Positions 1-11,706 of a stretch of DNA of 64,000 nucleotides are shown here, piece by piece (positions within the stretch are counted from its first letter, which is position 1; each line of letters opens with the position of its first letter). Source of the stretch: Jacaranda mimosifolia. Taxonomy: Eukaryota; Streptophyta; Magnoliopsida; Lamiales; Bignoniaceae. Both the position numbers and the translations under genes were made by a program. The DNA lies in NCBI GenBank assembly GCA_018894105.1, contig CM032125.1:28195032-28259031 (forward strand). Reading direction: 5' to 3'. Below the pieces are notes generated by a model. The model was not told the DNA's origin. It did not search any database and saw nothing but the letters and a program-made list of their open reading frames with translations.

Positions 1-1348
1 TGTTTATATGTGTCTGAAAAGAAATATAAATGGGTATATCTAGAGTGAATATATAAGTTTGTATATATGTGTATGTGTATGAAATGGAGAAAGAGATGGG
101 TGGAACTCGAGGTTATATATATATATAATTATATATATATATATAGCACATGTATCTTGTGACCATGATGTCTATATTGGTTTATTTTTGAAAGATTTGT
201 TCTTAACGCAGTTTGAATTTGGGATCTATATTTTTCACTCTGGTTTTTGTTGGATATATAGAATGGTCTATATATGTAATTGTTGCAGGAATTTAAGTAA
301 TAAAAGGGTAATCTTTTATGATAAGAAACAGAAAAGAATCAAATTCTCATGTTTGGTTTTATTAAGAGTACTACCCTATCTTACCATACCAATCCATTTT
401 GATGAAATGACTTCTACATACAAATGAGAATCAGAATCCAGATAAGGAGTGTGTATTCGGTTAAGCATAAACAAAAAGAACCAAAATTCTTGGTCGGCAA
501 CAAAGTTTGATTTAGATTAGAATTTTCATAGTTTTGATAAGCTGGCCAAACAAAACTTCCCTCGTGCATTCGGTAAAAATAGAAAAAATTCTTTTGAGGT
601 TTTAGAATTAATCTTTCCCCACTTTTATTCTTCACTGTGTTGTTACCTACCAAGACAACCACCCCCCGCCCCCCTAAGCTCCATCCTCTCTCACTCTTAG
701 ATCTGAAATTTGTTTTCTCTCCCACTCCCTCTATCTTAGCCCAATATTTTTCTCCTTTCTCATTCTCTCCCCACTCTTAGCTTCTCCTCTCCAATTGTGC
801 TTATAAGTCATCATACATGGTACTTATAGACAATACTAGTTGTAATGGTTGGTGGGGTGGTAATGAGTTGTTTGGTAGATTTTCATAATGGTTCTGGGAT
901 GGGGATGAGTGCTTTGTTGGATTGCCATTTTATAGTCGGGTTTTTGTTTCGAAGAAACAAAAGCAGTACAATTTGTATTGAAAGAATGAAAGAACCTGGC
1001 AAAAAAAGTTGAAGATGGCAAATATGAAATTGGTATTTTAATTTTTATTGAATGTTTTTGGTGTGCCTTTAAGGTGTCAATTACATTAGCCGGACTTGGA
1101 CCATGCCTTCATGGTAAGTGAATTTGACAGTGCAAAAGTATGCCAAACCTGAGCTAGAACTTTTTATTTTGAGAATATTTCTGCAATTTACTAGTCCAAT
1201 TATTTGAATTAAGCTATTAGCGATTTAGCTTTTTCCTTTACCTTGCAAATTTTCAAATGGCAATTTGAGTTGGAATTTTCATTTGAGAGAAGTTTTGTGC
1301 TATTTGCTAAATGCAAGTTTGATTATTTGGATCAAGGCCATTATATAT

Positions 1349-3120
1349 TTACCTTTCTTATATCACACGTTTGTATTATGAGGGCTTTAGCTTGCTTTCC
1401 ATCGATTGCCTGATATTTTATTCCAACCACTTACCTTTCTTATTTCACGCATTTGTATTATGTGGCCCTTAGCTTGCTTCTTGGCATTATCGTTCATGTT
1501 CTTCATTTCTTCCCTTTTGAGTTTACTTTTTTTCCTTTCGCAGCTGGAGTGCAATAACTTTTTTTCCTTCTTGTATATTTGAAATGTGTGATATTTTTAT
1601 TCCTGCCACTTATTTTCTAAGTACACCCAAACCACTTACCTTTCTTATTTCATGCTTTTGTTTTATGTGACCCTTACCTTGTTTTCCCATTAATTCCCTG
1701 ATATTTTCATTCCACACATCTACTTTCTCAGTACCATTCAAACATTTCCCTTTCTTATTTCACATGTTTGCATTATGTGGCCTTTAGCTTGCCCTTCGTA
1801 TTTCTTGCTTTCCGCCTATTTCTCTTCCTTTTTAGATTTGCCTTTTTTATTTCATAGTTGGAACCACGATCTTCTTTTCCTTTTTGTACGTTTGCGATGT
1901 GTGATATTTTGATTCCAATCACTTACCTTTTTAGTACACTCAAACTACTTACTTTCTTATTTCATGTGTTTGTATTATGTGGCCGTTACCTTATTTTCCA
2001 CCAATTGACCAAATATTTTTATTCCTACCACTTATTTTCTCGGTACAATCCATCCTCTTACCTTTCTTATTTCACGCATTGGTATTATGTAGCTCTTACC
2101 TTGCATTTCAGCATTGCCCTTCATATTTCTTGTTTCCACCGTTCTCTCTTCTTTTTTGAAAATTGACCTTTTTTCTTTTATAACTACAGTACATTTGCAA
2201 CATTTGATAATTTTATTCCAACTACTTATTTTCTCTGCACAATCCACCCTTTTACCTTTCTTATTTCACGCATTTGTATTATGTGGCCCTTACCTTGCCT
2301 TCCAACATTGCCCTTCCTATTTCTTGTTTCCACCGTGCTCTCTTCTCTTTTGAATTGACCTTTTTTTCTTTTGTAACTACAGTACATTGCAACATGTGAT
2401 ATTTTTATTCCAACCACTTACTTTCTTTGTAAAATTTATGTGGCTTTTACATTGCTTTATGTCAATTGACCTAATATATTTTGAAGAATGGACCTTGGGT
2501 CTAACTCACCCCAAAAACTAACTTAAAATGTGAGAATTGTCCAAAATCACATATAGTGTCCACTACTTATTTATTTCACCAATGTGGGATTCTAACACAC
2601 CCGGCACATGCCCATAAATGAATATCTGGAGTGTGGAGTAACAAGAAATGGGTGGTCCAACAACACTAGGTAACCCAACATCGAGAATGAGTGACTATGA
2701 TACCATGTTGACGAATAGACCTTGGACCATACTCACTGCAAAAGCTAGCTCAAAAGGTGAGGATTATCCAAGACCATATATAGAGAACACTACTTATTTA
2801 TTTCACCAATGTGGGACTCTTAACAATTTTATTCCAACTACTTATTTTCTCTAGGCACTCAAATTACTTACCTTACTTATTTCACTCATTTGTATTATGT
2901 GGCCTTTATGTTGCCTTCTAGCGATTAACCTGATATTTTTATTCCAACTACTTACTTTTTCTGTATAATCCACCCACTTGCCTTTCTTATTTTACACATT
3001 TGTATTATGTGGCCCTTACATTGCTTTTCACAGATAGACCTGATCTTTTATTCCTACCATTTATTTTCTTGGTACAATCTACCCGGGTATTTTTTTTCAT
3101 TTCACACATTCATATTATAT
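1349..3120. repeat. Intronic higher-order minisatellite array 1
   Basis: A T-rich tandem repeat. Units open with a motif close to TTACCTTTCTTATTTCACGC followed by TTTGTATTATGTGGCCCTTA. Short units of about 110 bp, containing CCAATTGACC and GATATTTTTATTCCA, alternate with long units of about 195 bp, which carry an extra segment with TTTCTTGTTTCCACC and a T-rich run. Clear unit starts are near 1349, 1431, 1636, 1748, 1949, 2057 and 2252, with decayed units to about 3120. Predicted short ORFs here are translations of the repeat, not genes. Confidence 0.75.
2486..2830. repeat. Duplicated segment inside array 1
   Basis: Two related copies of about 120 bp (2486-2605 and about 2712-2828) interrupt the minisatellite. 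Each runs from GACCTTGG to a CACTACTTATTTATTTCACC block followed by AATGTGGGA. The shared order of blocks shows they are copies of one repeat, but I cannot name its family. Confidence 0.5.
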
Positions 3121-3140
3121 GACTCTTACATTGTTTTCTG

Positions 3141-3381
3141 AGCTTCCACCATCCAAACCTCATAAGTATTTCAAGGGAACGACCTTCATGGGTACATGAA
3201 GACATGAAATTCCATGCGTTAGGTCTCTTTCAAAGCATAGCATTTCTGTGATTGTATGGATTAGGTGGCTCCCTTAACCATTATCCATGAACTCTATTGT
3301 ACTTTTATTTCTTCAATCAATAACATCAAGATAAGGGTAACCTATGCCCTTATCTTTTCTCTTGAAAAAAAAAAAAAAAAC
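3141..3381 (+). other. A-tailed insert, possible retroposed sequence
   Basis: The segment between the end of array 1 and the resumption of homology with copy 2 has no match elsewhere in the window and ends in a run of 17 A (about 3365-3381) followed by a CAACAACAAC tract. A 3' A tail is what a retroposed transcript or SINE-like element leaves. No coding sequence or flanking duplication was recognised. Confidence 0.3.
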
Positions 3382-6300
3382 AACAACAACATTACCTCTG
3401 GTGGTTGCTTGCTTTGGGGGTTTCATTTTGGTTATGCGACTTGCTATAGTTAAAATGAAATCTTACCTTGCATTTCATGAACTTATAATTTGTATATACA
3501 CCCTGAGTCTAACTTTGATTGTTGATTGTTCTTGTTTGAATAGATACAGACTATAAGATGAAAATTGAAAAAGTAAAGTATTGGATATATTGAATCTCTA
3601 ACTTTGAAAGCTCATTTCGTTGCTTTAAGTGATAGGATATTCTGAAAGACAAGTTTGTCACTTAGGAAGTAGGATATTATTTTTAGGCAGCCTGAATAAG
3701 AAATAAGAGTATTTAGTTATGGCTAGAGGTAGTTGTATAGTAAGAAATAGATGAATGAATCCCTGAGATTTCAGAATGTTAGATTGCTAGTATTGTAACA
3801 ACCAACTTTTTTCCTACAACTTCCCTATTTAGTAATAATCTTTGTGATGTTAATTATCTCAAGCCTATATTGAGGTCCTGCATTAGAAGGAAGGATGACC
3901 ATATATACTGTGTCAAAACTCTTTACAAGAGAATGCATAACCCTATTTAAATACTAAGTTCTTCATTGGTCTCTAAGAACCACTCTTTCTCTCCCTTGTT
4001 ATAATTATGTTTTTCCTCCATAGAATTCTCTTTTCGAGAAATTAAGAGTAATTAACATAATGATGCATATATTTGATTGTGTTTACTGATGTCCAAGTGT
4101 ATGCTTGGTGTTATGATGCTTTAGAATCCAAAAATCGTGGAAGATTCATCTTTCCACACCCATTTTTGTTCTTCGTCTCATTTTGTTGGGTTTTTGCTTA
4201 TTTTTGGGCCCCAAATTTTGTAGTCTTTTCTTTAAATCTTTTATCTTATCCAACAAATTCAACGAGATAAGCCTGTCTTTCTTCACTCATAATAGACTTC
4301 ACAATTAGCCAACTAAAGAAACGATCTACTTTGTTTTATAAATTGCCCTATCTGGAATAAATTTCTCTCTATGAAACATGGAAATCACACACATCCCTAT
4401 TCAGTGTAATGGATAAACATAATTTTCAATCTGTCTTTTGGTGCCCCCTTATGAAGCTGACACCAGATTGAGATGTGAAAAAAGCTGAGCTTCTGGCAGT
4501 TATTAATTCTATACTCTGTTTCAGTAGGGAATATTCAAAGATATTCTTTCTTGTATCTTCTAGTTTCAATACCTAGCATAATTGGAAACTGTCATTCCAT
4601 GATTATGATGTAGGAACATGCAATTTCAGGGGTTAGGTTGGGTTGGGTTTGGTTGAAATTAGTGATTTTTAACTTCTGATGTATTAGATCGTGTTGTTAA
4701 TTTTTATATGCTAGCTGCTCTTGCAAATGGTATGAGACAGTAATGTTGTTGTTTGCTAGAGATACAACGTCACTCATATTTTGTACTTTTACTCTCATTT
4801 TTCCTCTCTGCTTTTATGTCCTTGGGGTTTCAGTCATCCATCATCAAGTTAAATTACTTTGAACTATTAATTCTTTGAGTACACCTTTATCAGTTGAAAT
4901 AAGGGCTCAAGCCTGCCGCTGTTGGAAGACTTGTGATGGCTGTTCAACACTAGGCTCCTCATGAGGGTATAATGTCACATTATGCCAGAATGACATTACT
5001 CGTTTGCCATTAGGTGTTTGCCTTGTTTTAGATAAACAGTAACTTGAGCATCAGTAATTTGAAATGTGTTTGATAAAAGAATTTGGCAATGATTACGAAA
5101 ACAGAAATTTAATCAACCAACACGCTAACCCGACTAATAAAGATCGTGGAAGCTCTATCTTTTGCTTTGTTAGAGTGACATAAGTGATTGGTAACCTATT
5201 AAGATGCTGAAGGGTAGTTGCTAAAACTGCTTCTTTTGAACATGGAAACTTAGGTTAAGTGTCACTGGGAGCCTGGGCGTCTCAAACTGAGATGAATTGG
5301 CAAAGCTATAAAAAAGTTGTGGTTGAATAGTTTGCTTCTATATGCCATTGTAATTATAAATATATAAGAGGAGATAGTCTATATGCCATTGTAATTTCTT
5401 GTCTGCTTGTCATATTTTAATTAACCAAGTGGCAACTCTATTTCACTGCTCTTGAAGCATACCTTTACCTAGAATTGAACTTTTAATTTAGTGACACCGA
5501 ATTTTAGCAACTTATTAGGTGGAGCCACTCGATGTTCAGTGGGGTCAAATGACCCCACTGAAAAAAAAATTTCGCTTATATATGTCTGTGTATATATATA
5601 TATGTGTGTGTGTGTGTGTTATTTTCAAAAAAATTAATTTTACCTTCAATTGACCCTAGTGAAGAAAATGAAAATTCTTTAATGAGGGGGTCAATAATTC
5701 AACTAGGAAAGAAATGACTAATTGATTAATTGGTATACTTTCCAATATTACCTTTTTAAATTGTGTGTTAAAATATAAATGCACAAAAGTTGAAATTATA
5801 TACACTAAAAAAATCAAATTACTTTATGTAACAACCTAGAATTTCCCATAATTAAACTATAATTAAATTTTGATTTCATAAACAGTTGAAACTCACCCAA
5901 ATGATAATCTCAATTGAATTAGGAACCCTTGAACCCCTGAAATTTCTTTTATTGAAATACCCTAATTAATTTGTAATTCTTTAAACATTCAAAGTTTATC
6001 CTATTGGTATCCGATTTTTTATTGGTAAACGTTATTTTTATCGGTAAGATAATTTTCAAAGTTTTGAGAATTTTGACTCTATCAAAAAATATTTTTAACA
6101 CCTAAATATGCAATTAAACACTATCCTAACCTAAATTAAAATGTTTGAAATAACTCTTAAGTTTAGAGTTTTCAATTTACTAGAACTAAACAAGCTTCAA
6201 GAGTAAGTCATTCCCTCATTACAAGAATAAACAAGCTTCTAGAACAAGTCAGCCACTCCCTTGGTTTTCTTTTTCCTCTTGGCAGTCGGCACACACAGCC

Positions 6301-7156
6301 ATTCCCTCCCTTGGTTTTCCTTTTCCTCTCAACGGTCGGCACCCACAGAGTATGTATGATTTTTTTATGTTTAGTAATTGAGAAATATATTATATATCTA
6401 ATCCGACCAGTTAACTAATGCTTAGATTAGTTTTTTTTTTTTCTTGCCATCTTTTTCATCGTCTTTTTAATTAATCTATTTAAAGCTATGATATGTGAAT
6501 ATGTGATTGTTGAATATTTAACCTTTTTTTCAAGGATCGTGATTATGATTTGAATTGGTGCCACTAAATCTATGCTTGCTAAACATTGTGCATTGTGCAA
6601 CATTGTTCCTTTTGATATTTTAATTTGATTAAATTTAATTTACACATAAGCTAATACTAAAAATCAAAAATTAATTGAAACCAAAACAACAATATGATGA
6701 ATAGGAATATAAATTTACAAAAGAATATTTAATCATATTATAAGTACAATCATATTTATTTATAGTTAATTTGGGATGTATCAACTTTTAAGTAATTTTA
6801 CAAGTCCAACCAAATGTTAGAGAACAGGAAAACAAAATTGAAGAACTATATAATTTTAAATTTGTTTGATTGTTTAATAAGAAAAAGAATGGATAATTAC
6901 ATTAAGCAACTTGTACAATATGTGTTTTTAAGATTGAGAAAAGGCCTCAAAGTATGGTATTTGTAAAATAGTTCCCCATGTGTCTGCAGTCCAATCACCT
7001 GTCTTTAAGCTTCATACATTTTTATTGTTTAGATCATGAGGAAATCAGTAGCCTACTAATAAGACTTTTCATAAGCCTTACTTAGCAAGTTATTAAGTAT
7101 TTAATTGCTAGTCTATTATATTTTGAATGTTGGTTTATGTTTGACTAGCTAAAAAA

Positions 7157-9544
7157 ATGGATAAATTTGTGATCAAACTATCAAAAAAATCAAAAGATTC
7201 ACCAACATTACAAGCTTCAGGGCCAAATCAAGAACCTTCTTCTAGTGATTGTGTCAATCAATTTTCTAAAAAGAGTAAGATTGAATTCAATGAACTTCCA
7301 GCAGATCCTGGACTACGCAAAAGAATTTCATATTATGATGTAAATCAAAGGAATGATAAGAAGAGCTTATCTAAAAAAAGGTTCCTGTCAACCACGGAAA
7401 CATAATTTTCCAAAGAGAAATATTGGTGGTCTCATGCGTCGCTTTAATACTAAATGGTTTGACATCTATGGTAGTTGGTTGGAATATAGTGTCAGCAAAG
7501 ATGTAACATTTTGTCTACCTTGTTACTTATTTAAGCCAGATATTGGAAAACAATCTGGGGGTGATACTTTTGTTACAAGTGGCTTTTCTAGTTGGAATAA
7601 GAAAGAAAGATTTGATGCTCATGTTAGTAATTGTAATAGCATGCACAATCAAGCCTTGAAAAGGTTTCATGACTTGATAAATCAGGACCAGCATATATAT
7701 TTTGCTTTTTAGAAGCAAAGTGATGAATTGAAAAAAGAATACCGGATTAAATTGTTTACATCAATTGATTGCATAAGATTTCTTTTGCGTCAAGGTTTAG
7801 CTTTTCGTGGCCATGATGAATCCTTAAATTCAAGCAAGAGGGGAATTTTTCTTGAGCTTTTGAGCTTTCTTGCATATCATAATGATGTTATCAATGAAGT
7901 TATTGTTGGAAGAATGCAAAAAAACTTAAAATTGACATCACCTGATATTCAAAAAGATATTGTGAATGTTGCTGCTTGTGAAACAAGGAATTCTATCATT
8001 GAAGATCTTGGAGATGACTACTTTGCAATACTAGTTGATGAGTCAAGAGATGTGTCAAATAAAGAACAAATGGCCATTGTCTTACATTACATTGATAAAA
8101 GAGGATTTATTATGGAGAGATTACTTAGAATTGTTCATGTTACAGAAACAACAGCTTTATCACTTAAATTTGCACTAGAGAATTTACTTTTGAAGCATGA
8201 TCTTAGTTTGTCAAGAATACGTGGACAAGGATACGATGGTGCAAGTAATATGAGGGGGGAATTCAATGGCCTCAAAAGTTTGATTATGAAAGAAAATCAA
8301 GCAGCTCATTATATTCATTGTTTTGCTCATCAACTTCAATTGACCCTTGTGGTGGTTGCTAAAAATCAATTGGATATTGCTTTATTCTTTAACATGGTGT
8401 CTAATATTGTGAATGTTCTTGTGCTTCTTGGAAACGTCGGGATACTATTTGTGAGACACAGGCTGCCAAAGTAGCTCAAGCAATAGATAATGGTGAAATT
8501 CAAAGTGGACATGGATTAAACCAAGAAACTAATTTGAAAAAGACTGGTGACACTCGATGGGGATCACATTGTGCATCACTTTTAAATTTTCTTGATATGT
8601 ATTCTACTGTGACCAACGTACTTGAGGACATTGAACAGGAAGGGATAGTTCATGAGAAAAGAGCTTAATCATGTGTCTTGATGGATTACTTATATTTTTT
8701 TGAATTTGCATTCAGTTTATACTTGATGAAAGCAGTTTTGGGAATAACAAATGATTTGTCAGTGGTTCTACAGAGAAAGGATCAAGATATTCTCAATGCT
8801 ATGAAACAAGTTAGAGTATGTAAAACAAGATTGCAAAACATGAGAGATGAAGGATGGGAGTCTTTGTTATGCGAGCTCTCTACATTTTGTAATGTTCATG
8901 GAATTTGTATCCCGAACATGAATGATGACTTTAAAGCCCGAGGAAGATCTCGACGGAAAGCTCAACAAATCAGTAATGAGCATCATTTTTGAATAGAAAC
9001 ATTCAATCAAGTGATTGACATGCAACTTCAAGAAATGAATAGTCGCTTTACGGAGGAAAATTCAAAGTTGCTTACATGCATAGCTTGTTTGAGTCTGGAT
9101 GATTCATTTTCTTCTTTCAATAAAGATAGACTCATGCAGTTGGCCACATTTTATCCATCTGAAATCTCCAATGTAGAACTCTTAACACTTGATAATCAAC
9201 TTGAGAACTACATTGTTGACATGCGGTCTGATGAAGAATTCTTGGAATTGAAGGGATTTGATAATCTTGCTCGAAACTTAGTAGAGACAAAGAGGAATAG
9301 AGTGTATCCACTTGTATATTTGCTTTTAAAATTGGCATTGATTTTGCCAATGGCTACAACAACAGTGGAGAGGGCTTTTTCTACCATGAAATATATTAAA
9401 AATCAATTGAGAAATCGAATCGGTGATGAGTGGTTAAATGATTACATGTTTACATTTATAGAAAAGGATGTATTTGATGATGTATCTAATGAAGCCATCA
9501 TGCAACGCTTTCATGAATCTAAAGAGAGACGGGGACAATTGTAA
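7157..9544 (+). pseudogene. hAT transposase pseudogene (TTF zinc finger, DUF4371, C-terminal dimerisation)
   Basis: A DNA-binding and strand-transfer transposase related to plant zinc finger MYM-type protein 1-like proteins. The start at 7157 (MDKFVIKLSKK) is followed by a lysine-rich leader, then a TTF-type zinc-finger region with FCLPCYLFKP (about 7509-7538), then a DUF4371 RNase H-like core with AILVDESRDVS (about 8028-8060) and IRGQGYDGASNM (about 8218-8253). The C-terminus has the hAT dimerisation motif MATTTVERAFSTMK (about 9349-9390). Lesions: a frameshift near 7350-7390, a stop near 7710, a frameshift near 8440-8470, and stops near 8666 and 8990. The reading frame therefore survives in five pieces and cannot give an active protein. 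The family assignment rests on the order and motifs of three domains. Confidence 0.85.
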
Positions 9545-9657
9545 ATGATATTGTAAGTATTTTTTATATAATTCCGTCTTTATTTATAGTTTTTACTTAA
9601 ATTTATTTTTAAATTTTAATTAATATTATTATATTAATTAATTAGTTAATCTGATCT

Positions 9658-9973
9658 TTTTTTTTTATTATTATTTGAAGGAAAGAATCATTGCATATCA
9701 TAAAAGTCATTACATAATTCCAGAAACAGTCACTTGAAGGATAGTACCAGAATGAAAACCAATCAGAGGTAAATGTGCTAAGGTATAAGCTAACTCATTG
9801 CCTTTAGGGAATGTAAAATGAAAAGAAATAGATCTGAAAGAACAGAAGCCTTTGCGGCAGTCTGCAACCAAGGTGCCAACATTGGAAAAATCATCCTCCT
9901 CACTTGCAAGGGTTGAGATCAACGTCAGACTGTCGCCTTCGAAAATAACGTGCTGCAATTCCAAATTAGATGT
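9658..9973 (-). mobile_element. 5'-truncated LINE (L1-type) fragment with RNase H domain
   Basis: On the minus strand this 316-bp insert reads as the end of an RNase H-like (RVT_3) domain (9964-9710, 84 codons) with motifs VIFEGDSLTL and GNELAYTLAHL, followed by a short 3' tail rich in TAA and A (9658-9680 on the plus strand as T). It is flanked by 32-bp direct repeats at 9626-9657 and 9974-10005 with one mismatch. An A-rich 3' end, 5' truncation and long target duplication are the signature of target-primed reverse transcription. Plant L1 elements carry this RNase H type at the end of ORF2. A captured cellular RNase H fragment is the alternative. Confidence 0.65.
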
Positions 9974-10065
9974 TTATTATATTAATTAATTAGTTAATGT
10001 GATCTACTTTAGTAAAAAAATTTACCCCACTAAGAATATTTTCTAGCTCCGCCACTGCATCTTAT

Positions 10066-11112
10066 GTTCTGCATTATAAGAAATGGCTGTAGAAAACTCT
10101 ATGTGTCATAGAGATATGAAATGTTTTATTGAGAGTTTTCATTCATTTATAGCTGTTAAGAGTCAAAACTTAGAACTCTATAAATAAAAGTGCGCAGAGG
10201 AAGTTATTTCTTCATGTTTTTAATACATTAATTTGGTATTTTACGTTACTGGAACAACTACTGCCTTTTCTGATGTGTTGGTTGATTTACCCACTCTGTG
10301 GATTATTAATTCAATTTTTTATTTTTGAAAACATTTTCATGGAATTGAAATCTGAATAGCATGTGATTAGTTACTGTTTGTTGGCAATATATGCAGGTGG
10401 ACCAACAGTGATTCTCTTTAGGCAAAGTACAATCAAAAAATGGCCGTAATGCTTCCATCCATAGCAAGATTTAAAGGACGCGTGCCAAAAAGTTGAAGGA
10501 TTGAGCATCACATTGAACTTTCCTAAGTACCAAATGTTGACAAAAACGCAAATCCAGATGTTTGCAGGACAACATAGTTGACCCTTTGCAGTTTAAACTC
10601 ATTCACTCAGCTCACTTTTATGTGTCTTCTATTCATCTATAAATTACAAGAAGTAAGCTCCATGCCCTTTGAAGAATTCATGTATTAGTATCGATGAAGT
10701 CTCCTGTAGAAAACTTCAAAGCAGATCTTTTCGACACCTTAGGCCCATATGTACTGTGCTTTTGCCATATTTTCATATATTTCCATTTGAAGAACCTCTG
10801 ATGATACTGGATTCAAATTCAGGGCTCAAAGGTCAAGAACCCTAACCAAGGATTCAATGTTGTCCACTTTCGGTTGCTAGCACGTAGCTTAATTTGAATT
10901 TCTTTAGTTTATGAGATTGAGCAATGGTTCTACTTTTCATAGCCCATCCGCCAAAGGTCTAATGTGGCCACAAACTGCTACCACACTTCTTTTTCACCTT
11001 TTAGTTGAATTGTTTATTCTTCAATCTTGAACAGGGTTGAACATGTTCAATTTGCAGATTTTAGTTTTTTTTTTGTGGGGGGGGGGGGGGGGGGGGGGAG
11101 TAAGGGGGGTCA
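10066..11112. other. Non-coding stretch with poly-G tract
   Basis: No gene or known element was recognised. It is probably remnant flank of the duplicated PABN locus. It ends with about 10 T followed by 22 G (11077-11098), directly outside the left LTR of copia A. Confidence 0.5.
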
Positions 11113-11564
11113 TGTTGGAATTTTATTCCAATATGTGGACTTCTATTAATTAAATTTGTTTTCTAATAAAATAAAAATGGGCTAAATTAATACAGTTAAT
11201 GAGATAAATTCATAGGGACTAATATTTTGACACAATATTGTAAAGGCCTTTTTTTTATAAACAGACTTGGTATGACAACTGGTGTAGGTTCAATCTTAGA
11301 AGCCCATGATGGGAGGGCTCTCTAGGGCTTTATCTTATATATATTGTGGCTAGGTTTCCTCTCTACTCCACGTTTTGATATTGCTATCCATTAAAGCTGT
11401 CAAGTTGTTTGTGCGAGAAGGAGAGAAAAACATAACGATCAATCGTATAATTACAGGAATTGTTGATCATCAATCTCATGACTCAAACAGGTATGTGAAT
11501 AAATCAATCTAATGGTATTTTGATTTCATGGATATTTGAATTTTGGCTTAAACAATTTCGAACA
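11113..11564 (+). repeat. Left (5') LTR of copia A
   Basis: It begins TGTTGGAATT and ends TTTCGAACA, followed two bases later by the primer-binding site. A TATA-like TTATATATATTG lies near 11334-11346. Compared with the right LTR it shows scattered substitutions and small indels, so the insertion is not recent. Confidence 0.85.
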
Positions 11565-11706
11565 ATTGGTATCGGAGTAGGATATCTATGAATCAAAATT
11601 CAATTTTGTTGGTTGTATTCTATATATATGTTGTTATTTCATTATTGTGCGAATCTGTCGGTTTTTCTGTGCTTGAACATAATTTGTTCAAATTTGATAA
11701 GTTAAT

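Larger units (their letters stand above)
1..4650 (+). pseudogene. PABN-like (nuclear poly(A)-binding protein) relic, copy 1
   Basis: This is a relic of the tandem paralogue of the PABN pseudogene at 33786-47920. Positions 1-75 resemble the intron at 34005-34080. Positions 84-111 match the end of the coiled-coil exon (residues EKEMG) seen near 34170-34201, with a usable donor after the exon. The rest of that exon is missing. Positions 600-1330 match 34840-35780, 1349-3120 carry the same minisatellite type as 35810-37085, and 3395-4600 match 44860-45870. The exon at 44350-44423 of copy 2 has no counterpart here; its place is taken by an A-tailed segment. The RRM exons are not found downstream, where a hAT element and copia A follow. 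No coding capacity remains. Homology is by eye; the right edge is approximate. Confidence 0.6.
5516..10057 (+). mobile_element. hAT-superfamily DNA transposon (ZMYM1/TTF zinc-finger type), defective
   Basis: The right end reads TAGCTCCGCCACTG and the left end is a decayed inverted copy (TAGGTGGAGCCACT). They are flanked by 8-bp direct repeats CAACTTAT (5508-5515) and CATCTTAT (10058-10065) with one mismatch; 8 bp is the hAT target-site length. Subterminal GTGGGGT motifs appear at both ends (near 5540 and 10025, inverted). The interior carries a broken transposase at 7157-9544. About 1.6 kb of AT-rich non-coding DNA lies left of it. A small LINE fragment is inserted near the right end. Confidence 0.8.

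Noticed and set aside
1858..2417. Overlapping frames on both strands with similar proteins
   Set aside because: They are repeated because they translate minisatellite units.
10380..10450. CAGGTGGACC sequence, considered as the RRM exon start of PABN copy 1
   Set aside because: Only the first six bases match the exon at 46962; the following sequence does not encode the RRM.
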